64,000 bases of DNA from Desulfosporosinus orientis DSM 765 (lineage in GTDB: Bacteria; Bacillota; Desulfitobacteriia; Desulfitobacteriales; Desulfitobacteriaceae), in the NCBI RefSeq assembly GCF_000235605.1, contig NC_016584.1:5333151-5397150 (forward strand), read 5' to 3'. The notes beneath the pieces are model-generated. The model was not told the DNA's origin. It was given only the letters and a program-made list of their open reading frames with translations, and searched no databases. Position numbers and translations under genes: made by a program. Each line of letters opens with the position of its first letter. Position 1 is the first letter of the stretch. This document shows positions 17,263 through 23,960 of this stretch, piece by piece.

Positions 17263-17705
17263 TACCTCTGTAAGCATTTTGTAAAGACGAACGAACAACG
17301 TTTCCTCAGCGCACGGGTCAATGCCCGGACAGGCGATTTTATCGGTATCAGTCAGTCCTTGGTAATTCCTATTGACAAGGCAACAGAGAAATTCCTACAA
17401 TTACGTCCTTTAACTTTAAATTACACCTTAATTTACCCCCCACAGCGAAGAGCAGCCTGAAGTACGCCTGGCCTATCAGCCAAAGACAGATTCCATCCCC
17501 TATCTCCCTTCCATGCTCTGAAAAAATCACCTTCGGATCACTTCTGCGGGCCATACTTACTGCGGAAGGAAACAATCGCAATCTTGTTTTAAGCGATGAG
17601 GTTGTTTTAAAAACTGCCAAAGAGCGCGGCTGGCTGCAAGGAGATATTAATCTGGGGTCAGAGGTAAGCCGAGCCGACGCCGCCTATGCCTTAGTCCACG
17701 CTCTG
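17263..17705 (+). pseudogene. Mosaic, internally deleted copy of the YcdB/SLH protein gene
   Basis: This stretch aligns in order, at high nucleotide identity, with separated blocks of the 23961-26135 gene. 17263-17284 resembles the upstream region near 23805; 17284-17363 matches 25027-25110; 17364-17517 matches 25398-25553; 17535-17672 matches 25730-25868; and 17671-17705 matches 26064-26098. Intervening segments are missing, and frames are broken (for example an extra base in the CCCCCC run near 17442). It is therefore a decayed paralogue with several deletions. Its right end also supplies the 3' end of the ABC ATPase gene on the other strand. Confidence 0.85.
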
Positions 17706-18367
17706 CTGCAAGGAATTTTCCCATCCTGAATTTTAATGACCCGTCCGGCAGGGTGTTTGCCGTGGGTAACAATGACAAAAGCCACACCATACTCTTTATT
17801 CACTTGTTTAAAGATGTTATAAACATCTTCCGAACTATGTAAATCCAGGTTTCCCGTTGGCTCATCAGCCAAGATTACCTTAGGATTATTGATCAGCGAC
17901 CGGGCAATTGCGACACGCTGCTGCTGCCCTCCGGATAAATCCAAGACATTACAGCGGCGGTACTTATATAGCCCTAAACTATCCAATAAGCAATCCGCCC
18001 TCTCCCTTACCTCCGCTCCGTGGTTTCTTTGTATTGCACCAGGCATGAGAACATTGTCCAAAACATTGAATTCCTGTAATAAAAAATGAAATTGGAAAAT
18101 AAACCCTATGGCCTGATTGCGCAGTTTAGCTAATTTACCCTGCCCCATCGTTTTAGTATCCGATCCAGCGATGATGACTTCCCCACCGGTGGGCCTATCC
18201 AGAGTACCCATAATATTTAAAAGGGTCGTCTTACCGCTTCCGGAGGCCCCGACAACGGAGTTAATGCTGTGTTCCTCGATTTCTAAATTAATATCGCAAA
18301 GAATTTGGGTCTTGACCCGGGTCCCGTAAGTCTTGTTAACATCGATTAATTCAATGACATTAGGCAT
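17684..18367 (-). CDS. ABC transporter ATP-binding protein (MacB/LolD type), altered C-terminus
   Basis: A 227-aa ATPase of the MacB/LolD/FtsE-like class. Walker [13 protein letters not shown]-loop FQFHFLL, signature [14 protein letters not shown], Walker [13 protein letters not shown] and the H-loop VTHG are complete. ATG 18367 has GTGAGGAT upstream; the frame also opens at GTG 18379. The last eight or so residues (CSRAWTKA) are read from the antisense strand of the adjacent pseudogene, so the original 3' end has been lost. No permease gene follows, although this class normally has one. The upstream neighbour encodes an exported protein, and the pair shares the quorum-type promoter at 18915. 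Confidence 0.88.
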   Translation of the reverse strand: MPNVIELIDVNKTYGTRVKTQILCDINLEIEEHSINSVVGASGSGKTTLLNIMGTLDRPTGGEVIIAGSDTKTMGQGKLAKLRNQAIGFIFQFHFLLQEFNVLDNVLMPGAIQRNHGAEVRERADCLLDSLGLYKYRRCNVLDLSGGQQQRVAIARSLINNPKVILADEPTGNLDLHSSEDVYNIFKQVNKEYGVAFVIVTHGKHPAGRVIKIQDGKIPCSRAWTKA

Positions 18368-18390
18368 TTTTATCCTCACTCACAAACTGC

Positions 18391-18849
18391 TTAAAGCTTT
18401 ATCGTCAGCGCCAGATTTCCCAGGACACTGCCATTTTTTTCGAACTTTCCTTGAATTGTAACACTCTTGCTGTAAAACCTTCTAAAGGTTCTCAAGCTAA
18501 TGCCATCTCCGCCTTGGGTTCCCGGAATTAAGTCATCCAGGTATACCCAGGCGGCCTCTCCTCCTGAAAGAGGAATGGTATGATCCACCATTTTCAATTT
18601 CAAGTCACATGACTTGTCAGCGGTGATACTAAAGCCGGTCACTTGAGTCGTATCCGGAGCACCACTCAGGTCAAAGGTTGAATCATTACTCATGTCCCTT
18701 AAGTTGTAAGAAGGAACCGTCAGCACTTGAATGTCAAGGACCTTAATTGGCTGAATTGGAGTCAGCGTCCTGGGGGAGAAGATTTGTGCCGATAACCCTA
18801 AAACACATACCAGCCCAATAGCCATGCTTAGGTAACCTTTTTTACCCAT
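18391..18849 (-). CDS. Exported protein of unknown function
   Basis: A 152-aa protein with an N-terminal signal or anchor helix (residues 5-24). The mature part is rich in beta-type sequence (two halves with KSCDLKLKMVDHTIPLSGGEA and KSVTIQGKFEKNGSVLGNLALTIKL). No family is recognised. It is the first gene after the regulon promoter at 18915 and is followed 23 bases later by the ABC ATPase, so it could be an extracytoplasmic partner of that transporter, which would normally also have a permease. GGGGGG lies a little far (about 12 bases) from the ATG. Confidence 0.75.
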   Translation of the reverse strand: MGKKGYLSMAIGLVCVLGLSAQIFSPRTLTPIQPIKVLDIQVLTVPSYNLRDMSNDSTFDLSGAPDTTQVTGFSITADKSCDLKLKMVDHTIPLSGGEAAWVYLDDLIPGTQGGDGISLRTFRRFYSKSVTIQGKFEKNGSVLGNLALTIKL

Positions 18850-18914
18850 GCTTTAAATTATCCCCCCTAAACACTGGCTAACTTAAGTAAATCCGTCTTG
18901 AGAGACTAATATCT

Positions 18915-18990
18915 ATTATAGGATTGTTCCGCTCCTTTTACACCCGTATAACTTACAGGGGAATAAATAAATTTCCAGGTTGTAGGAATT
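18915..18990 (-). promoter_or_regulatory. Activator-type promoter of the exported-protein/ABC operon (regulon copy 3)
   Basis: On the minus strand: proximal box CCTGTAAGTTATACGG (18944-18959), 23 bases, then TATAAT (18915-18920), the same spacing as the copies at 8228 and 15558. The distal box is poorly preserved (TTCCTACAACCTGG, about 18975-18988). This coincides with the junction to an ATPase gene fragment, so a rearrangement may have damaged it. Confidence 0.65.
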
Positions 18991-19057
18991 GACAATCATA
19001 CCCACAAACATCCTTAAGATAGTTCAGTTCATCCTTACGATTGATAAATTGCTTCAT
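18953..19057 (-). pseudogene. 5' fragment of an AAA-type ATPase gene
   Basis: A 34-aa frame with a good ribosome site (GAGGTGG) starts MKQFINRKDELNYLKD, which resembles the N-terminus of the archaeal-type/DUF234-like ATPases (FINREKEL). It stops inside the regulon promoter at 18915-18990. The rest of the ATPase is absent, so this is a truncated remnant, not a functional gene. Confidence 0.55.
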
Positions 19058-19243
19058 TATGACCACCTCACGAATATCTTACCCTGAATTATAATAATTT
19101 AAAGTATAATATTTCTTTGCCCTTCGAGTTTAATATAATGAGAAGGGATCATACAAAGGGCACCTTTTTCTCCACAGTCACGGAATATGGTATAATTAGC
19201 CTATACATCAATCCTTATATGAGTCAAGGGAGATTATCTTACT

Positions 19244-19708
19244 ATGAAGAACTATCAAAATGAACATATTATTGTTCACTGGTTTCCTGAATTGTGCGCT
19301 CACCCTGGGACTTGCTTAAGGGCTTTGCCAAAGGTGTTTAATCTAAAACAACGTCCCTGGGTTAATGTTGATGGAGCAGAACCTGAAGTGATCATAAAAA
19401 CCATTGATCAATGTCCTTCAGGTGCTTTAAGGTACTCACTGCCCACCGGTTCGAAGGTTAATGCGGAAAGTGCCAAGGGAGTCGGCAATCTCAACTATGA
19501 AAATGCCAATCCACCCGTTGTTAAAATAAAGGTATTATCTAACGGACCACTGGTGATTGAAGGTCCGGTGGTTATCCTGGGGATTGAGGGGGAAAAACTA
19601 AAGGAAGGCAGCAGAATCACCTTATGCCGCTGCGGTTTTTCTGAGAATCGTCCTTTCTGTGATGGCATTCATAGTAAGAAAGAATGGAAACCGGATCAAG
19701 AAATATAA
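19244..19708 (+). CDS. Two-domain Fe-S protein: divergent 4Fe-4S (Fer4_19) plus CDGSH domain
   Basis: A 154-aa protein. The N-terminal half has the Fer4_19-type pattern with spaced cysteines (ELCAHPGTC and DQCPSGAL). The C-terminal half has the CDGSH-type 2Fe-2S motif CRCGFSENRPFCDGIH, with three Cys and one His as ligands. Such fusions are small electron-transfer or redox-sensing proteins of unproven role. AAGGGAG lies before the ATG. It is followed 27 bases later by a small membrane protein gene, which may form an operon with it. Confidence 0.9.
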   Translation: MKNYQNEHIIVHWFPELCAHPGTCLRALPKVFNLKQRPWVNVDGAEPEVIIKTIDQCPSGALRYSLPTGSKVNAESAKGVGNLNYENANPPVVKIKVLSNGPLVIEGPVVILGIEGEKLKEGSRITLCRCGFSENRPFCDGIHSKKEWKPDQEI

Positions 19709-19735
19709 AGAAAAACAGACAGGAGGCTGAACGAG

Positions 19736-20053
19736 ATGCACCCTTCTTTTGATCGTACTTCATCGCAACAGATAACCCTAAAGCACTCTTTATTAGGAAT
19801 TAGCTCATTTGCGATAGCGATATTTGCCGATGTTATTCTTGTCATGAGTATCTTTTCAAAAATGAATCCCAATTATAATGGTATTAGTTTAAGTGGTACC
19901 TGGTATTGGGTACTGATTGCTGCTTCTTCAATATTAGCCACCGTTGATTTAAATAAACAAAACAGAAAGAAGCTTCTGCCAAAGTTAGCTCTAATCTTTG
20001 GGGCTGGAGTGATTGGAGCCGTATGTATTGTTGCTGCGCTAATGGGCTTATAA
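19736..20053 (+). CDS. Small three-helix membrane protein of unknown function
   Basis: A 105-aa hydrophobic protein with membrane helices near residues 18-40, 55-70 and 84-104. AGGAGG lies nine bases before the ATG. The position directly after the Fe-S gene suggests co-transcription. I do not recognise a family; the short cytoplasmic loop NKQNRKKLLPK is basic, which fits an inside-positive orientation. Confidence 0.75.
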   Translation: MHPSFDRTSSQQITLKHSLLGISSFAIAIFADVILVMSIFSKMNPNYNGISLSGTWYWVLIAASSILATVDLNKQNRKKLLPKLALIFGAGVIGAVCIVAALMGL

Positions 20054-20220
20054 TAAGGGATTAAAGCAAGCAAGCTAAAAGGCTCGCCCAAATATAGCCA
20101 TATATTCTTCTCAGACATAGTCGCAACCCCTTCTTGGTAGATTTGGTGTGGTAACTTTATCTTTCCAAGCGGTTGCTTCTATGTCCTTCTTTTTAATTGT
20201 AATTTCGGCATTTTATAACA

Positions 20221-20252
20221 AAATCAAAAAAGCCATCCCCATTAGGCTGGCT
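20221..20252 (-). terminator. Orphan hairpin with leftward T-run
   Basis: AGCCATCC (20231-20238) pairs with GGCTGGCT (20245-20252) with one mismatch and is followed on the minus strand by TTTTTTGATTT. No intact minus-strand gene lies to the right, so this may be a relic. The rest of 20054-20342 shows nothing I can name. Confidence 0.4.
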
Positions 20253-20342
20253 TCGGGAATATTCAGTTTTCCAGGAGGAATGTTTAGCTTGCATGTGGAA
20301 TATCGATAAGATTATATATTCAATGCAAGGAAGTGTCTAAAA

Positions 20343-21572
20343 ATGGCAATTATCGACGTAATAAAATATAATGGCGGCTCTGATGTTTTTGCCTGGAAAT
20401 ATCCAAGTGAAGAAATTGGCACATGGACGCAACTGATAGTAAATGAATCCCAAGAGGCTATTTTATACAAAGGCGGACAGGCGTTAGATTTATTTACAAG
20501 CGGTCGACACACGTTAGATACAGCCAACATACCCCTATTGAATAATTTAATTAACATACCTTTTGGAGGAAGGTCTCCTTTTGCGGCAGAGGTTTGGTAC
20601 ATTAATAAAATATTTTCCCTTGATATAAAATGGGGAACTCCCTCACCCATTCAATTGCAAGACCCTAAGTATAAAGTGTTTGTACCCCTTCGTTCTTATG
20701 GACAATTCGGAATACAAATCGAAGATTCAAGAAAATTTCTCATGAAGTTGGTAGGAACTTTACCCATATTTGATAAATCCAATATTACTAAGTATTTTAG
20801 AGGACTTTATTTGACGAAAGTAAAGGATGCCATTTCCGTTTATATTATGAAAAAACAAGTGAGTGTTCTGGAAATTAATGCCTACCTTGATGAATTATCT
20901 GAGTATTTAAAAGAAAAAATGCATCCTCTTTTAGAAGATTACGGAATAAAATTAGTTACTTTTTATGTTAACGACATCAGTTTACCAGAAGACGATCCGG
21001 CCGTAATGAAATTAAAAGAGGCCCTTGCCAAAAGAGCAGAAATGAATATCGTAGGATACAATTATGTTCAGGAACGTTCATTTGATACTTTAGAAGGCGC
21101 CGCAACAAACCCCAGTTCAGGTCAGGCAGGATTAATGGGAGCAGGAATGGGCCTTGGTATGGGAGTTGGTATCGGGGGAAACTTCGGCCAACAATTGGGA
21201 GGAATTGCCCAAACCATAAATACTGATTTTAATACCCAAAGTCCTGATGAAGCTCAAAGAAACTTAAATAGTATCATCTGTAGTAATTGCGGTTACACGT
21301 TTTCAAAAAATGTGAAATTCTGCCCGGAATGCGGAAATATATATAGACCTTGTACCTTTTGCGGGGCTGATTTAAAGGAAACTGCCACTAGCTGTCATGT
21401 TTGCGGAAAGGAGACGCCCAAGCTTTGTGCGAAGTGCGGCACTTTAATTCCCAACAGTAATATAAAGTTTTGTCCAGAATGCGGGGAACCCCAAATTAAA
21501 GCATGTTCAAATTGCGGCAAAGTAATTCAAGGTGACGCAAAATTTTGCTCAGAATGCGGAACTAAAATTTGA
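20343..21572 (+). CDS. SPFH/band-7 domain protein with double zinc ribbon (YdjI-like)
   Basis: A 409-aa protein. Residues 1-250 match the SPFH-like 'virion core protein' family typified by Bacillus YdjI (DVFAWKYPSEEIGTWTQLIVNESQEA, then DSRKFLMKLVGT). A Gly/Met-rich hinge (residues 258-290) follows. The C-terminus has several CxxC knuckles (ICSNCGYTF, FCPECGNIY, CTFCGADL, CHVCGKE, CAKCGTL, CSECGTK), i.e. tandem zinc ribbons. Such proteins assemble at membranes, possibly in stress responses. It begins a three-gene set with two membrane proteins, the last of which also has a zinc ribbon. Confidence 0.88.
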   Translation: MAIIDVIKYNGGSDVFAWKYPSEEIGTWTQLIVNESQEAILYKGGQALDLFTSGRHTLDTANIPLLNNLINIPFGGRSPFAAEVWYINKIFSLDIKWGTPSPIQLQDPKYKVFVPLRSYGQFGIQIEDSRKFLMKLVGTLPIFDKSNITKYFRGLYLTKVKDAISVYIMKKQVSVLEINAYLDELSEYLKEKMHPLLEDYGIKLVTFYVNDISLPEDDPAVMKLKEALAKRAEMNIVGYNYVQERSFDTLEGAATNPSSGQAGLMGAGMGLGMGVGIGGNFGQQLGGIAQTINTDFNTQSPDEAQRNLNSIICSNCGYTFSKNVKFCPECGNIYRPCTFCGADLKETATSCHVCGKETPKLCAKCGTLIPNSNIKFCPECGEPQIKACSNCGKVIQGDAKFCSECGTKI

Positions 21573-21585
21573 GAGGTGATCTAAA

Positions 21586-22293
21586 ATGAAGAGCAACACA
21601 AAAATATCATTAAGTATATCTATCGGTGCTATTGTAGTTGCGGCCACTTTAGCGATCTTTTTCTTAGGTGATTCAATCTCTGCTAAAACCAGCTTAGATT
21701 GGCTATCCCTGGCCTTTATTATATTATCTGAGATTGCTTTATTTGCTGGAACAACCATAATGTCTATGCAGGTTTCACCAACAAATAAAATCCTCATCCA
21801 TTCAGGAATAACTTCCACCCTGGTTATTTATTGGTTAATAACTCTTGTTGGTGCCTTTTTTAAAGACATATTCAAGGATAACCTCAACGGGTATATCATA
21901 TTGCAGGTAATTATAATTGCCATAACAGCAATTATTATTCTTTCATTGAATTCAATAGCGACAAGAGTTGGGAACATGGATGCAAGTATAGAGCACTCAC
22001 GAGGGCTCATGGACGAGTGTCAAAAAAGACTCTTTGGCTTGAAATCAAATGATGCATATATAGAATATCAAGAACCTTTAAACGACCTATATGAAATGTT
22101 AAAATACGGAGATAAAATCGGATCGACCACCGTAGATAGTGAGATTGCCAATGAGATTGCCATTTTAGAAAAATCCTTGGCAAATAAAGAAACTTCCTTA
22201 ACCTCCACTACAGATACACTTGTCGATAGTATCAGGTTCTTAATAAAACAAAGAAATATGGAATTATCACAAGCAAAAAGAGGGAGCTTTTAA
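21586..22293 (+). CDS. Four-helix membrane protein with C-terminal helical domain
   Basis: A 235-aa protein. Membrane helices are near residues 8-28, 36-56, 68-90 and 101-123. The C-terminal 110 residues are helical and charged, possibly coiled coil (SIEHSRGLMDECQKRLFGL, then EIANEIAILEKSLANKET). GAGAGGTGA lies upstream, 13 bases after the SPFH gene. No family is recognised; context suggests it anchors or partners the SPFH protein. Confidence 0.75.
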   Translation: MKSNTKISLSISIGAIVVAATLAIFFLGDSISAKTSLDWLSLAFIILSEIALFAGTTIMSMQVSPTNKILIHSGITSTLVIYWLITLVGAFFKDIFKDNLNGYIILQVIIIAITAIIILSLNSIATRVGNMDASIEHSRGLMDECQKRLFGLKSNDAYIEYQEPLNDLYEMLKYGDKIGSTTVDSEIANEIAILEKSLANKETSLTSTTDTLVDSIRFLIKQRNMELSQAKRGSF

Positions 22294-22317
22294 AACTTAC
22301 AAACGGAGTGGATTAAC

Positions 22318-22950
22318 ATGGAGAATAGATTGGAAAATGATCAAAAAATAAGCCTGCTTTATTCCTGGTGGGTAATAATACCAATGATATTTATATTTTT
22401 CCCCATTGCACCTTTTTTAATATATAGGCGTTACTCATTGGGTAAAAAAACACTTAGTTCTTCTACTGCATCAGAGGTAGTCGGCTGGATTTTAGTTTTA
22501 GTTGGCTGTACCGGTGTTCTAGCAGAATCAAGCAGAAAATCTCTAGATTCTGCAGGCATGACAGCTGCCATTATCTTTCTGGCAGGCGGTATTGCCTTAA
22601 TTATTTGGAGCATTAAATTAAAGAAACAATCCTTAAAGTATAAAACCTATGAGAATCTTATCGTCGATCAAAATGTGTCCAGTATCAGTAATATTGCAAG
22701 TGCTGTATCATTAGATTACGATGAAGTGAAAAAAGATTTACAAACTATGATCAACAAAAACCATTTTACCGATGCTTACATTAATGAATCTTCAGGAGAA
22801 ATTTTATTACCGAAACCAATAACCAATCTAACGAATCTCCAGTCATCTTCTGAAAAGATATCTATCGTTTGTAAAAGCTGCGGCGCAAATAATACAGTGA
22901 TTGCAGGAAGATTTAGTGAATGTGAGTATTGCGGTTCACCCCTTAATTAA
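22318..22950 (+). CDS. Membrane protein with C-terminal zinc ribbon
   Basis: A 210-aa protein with membrane helices near residues 14-35, 58-76 and 80-98. A cytoplasmic segment resembles a small helical or winged-helix-like domain (NIASAVSLDYDEVKKDLQTM). A terminal zinc ribbon CKSCGANN...CEYCGSPL follows. CGGAG lies before the ATG. It closes the SPFH operon; zinc ribbons in the first and third proteins suggest one complex. Function unknown. Confidence 0.78.
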   Translation: MENRLENDQKISLLYSWWVIIPMIFIFFPIAPFLIYRRYSLGKKTLSSSTASEVVGWILVLVGCTGVLAESSRKSLDSAGMTAAIIFLAGGIALIIWSIKLKKQSLKYKTYENLIVDQNVSSISNIASAVSLDYDEVKKDLQTMINKNHFTDAYINESSGEILLPKPITNLTNLQSSSEKISIVCKSCGANNTVIAGRFSECEYCGSPLN

Positions 22951-23065
22951 TGTTTAAAAAGAAGGAAAAGCCTGTCACTTTGTAGAAAAATATAGAAAAA
23001 ACCAATTTACAATTCATTGGCTAAGCATATCCTATAGAGAATCAGACGCTCATATGCCCCTGCCC

Positions 23066-23099
23066 GTCCCACTTTGAAACGCGCGTTTCAAAGTGGGAC
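23066..23099. repeat. 34-bp perfect palindrome with CGCG centre
   Basis: GTCCCACTTTGAAACGC is followed at once by its exact reverse complement. It is a sister of the 56-bp palindrome at 26142: the arm base C/G in one copy is G/C in the other, so pairing is kept while sequence changes. Preceded by CCCCTGCC as in the other copy. Confidence 0.85.
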
Positions 23100-23130
23100 A
23101 AGATTCCCTCATTCTGCACTCATTTATGGC

Positions 23131-23182
23131 AATGCCTAAACCCAATTGGCCCGCCCGGTCAATTGGGTTTAGGCATTTTTAC
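23131..23182 (+). terminator. Strong hairpin with T-run, probable terminator
   Basis: AATGCCTAAACCCAATTG (23131-23148) pairs perfectly with 23160-23177 around an 11-base loop and is followed by TTTTT on the plus strand. It is the first good terminator after the SPFH operon, 180 bases downstream. Confidence 0.7.
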
Positions 23183-23305
23183 AATAACCCCCCTACCATT
23201 CCTGATCCTAAGGAAAACCTGGTGAAGGCGGATGCCGAAACCGTTATGGACATGATTATCGAGAAAAATGTATTTATTACTTCCAGCGGAGAGCTGACCA
23301 AGAAG

Positions 23306-23700
23306 CGGGATATTCGAGTAAGTGGTTAATGAACGAAGCCAGGCCCTTAAAGAACGGGACCAGACCCTGCAGGAAAAAGCAGACCTCCAGAAAACCCTGG
23401 CAGACCAAGTGAGCCAAATAACCCAGATCACTACTGAACGCGACAAGCTGAAGACGAAGGGCGGAGCAGTTAAGCAAGACCCAAAAGGAGATGGAAACCA
23501 AGGCAACACGGCTGCAGTCAGAGCTGAAAACCATCAAGAAAAGCACCTCTTACCAGGATGTCCGCCAGATGAATAAGAAGCTTAATGAGGCCCATAACAA
23601 AGCCTGTGCCAACCGAGTCGCCTTCTTATATGAAAGCCTGGACAAAACCCTCAAGGAATTGACCTCCGAACTAAGAAATTTATCTGCCATAGAACCCACT
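23306..23700 (+). pseudogene. Decayed DUF3102-family gene
   Basis: Broken frames read VVNERSQALKERDQTLQEKADLQKTL and, after a frameshift near 23460, KEMETKATRLQSEL, SYQDVRQMNKKLNEAHNK and FLYESLDKTLKELTSEL. The order and spacing match the C-terminal two thirds of the intact protein at 36967-37773 (ELEQVVNELKQ, QEQADLQKNL, SYQRVSNELAA, RYEALEKVYNELSYEM). A stop codon precedes VVNER, and the N-terminal domain is missing. The stretch 23183-23305 is open in one frame but I cannot assign it. Confidence 0.75.
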
Positions 23701-23730
23701 CTCTGGAGTAGTACCAGACATTTTGGTCCA

Positions 23731-23797
23731 AGCAAACTAAAAGGACTTCTTAACTTTTCGTTTGTAAGCAAAGAAAGAGTTAAGAAGTCCTTATGAT
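23731..23797. repeat. 67-bp dispersed repeat, copy 1 (hairpin)
   Basis: A 15-bp stem (AAGGACTTCTTAACT and complement) encloses a 22-base loop. A second copy at 29764-29830 agrees at about 62 of 67 positions. Here it follows the DUF3102 pseudogene. Confidence 0.8.
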
Positions 23798-23960
23798 TAA
23801 ACTACCTCTGTAACAACTTTGTAACTATTGTTAAGATATTTGTAAATTATACCCTGCTCGTTTGTTGTATTGTATAAATATACCATCAGAGGAAGGAGGC
23901 AACTTACATATCGGCAACAAAAAAATTCAGCTCTAATTTATTGAAAGGATTGAGGGAAAA

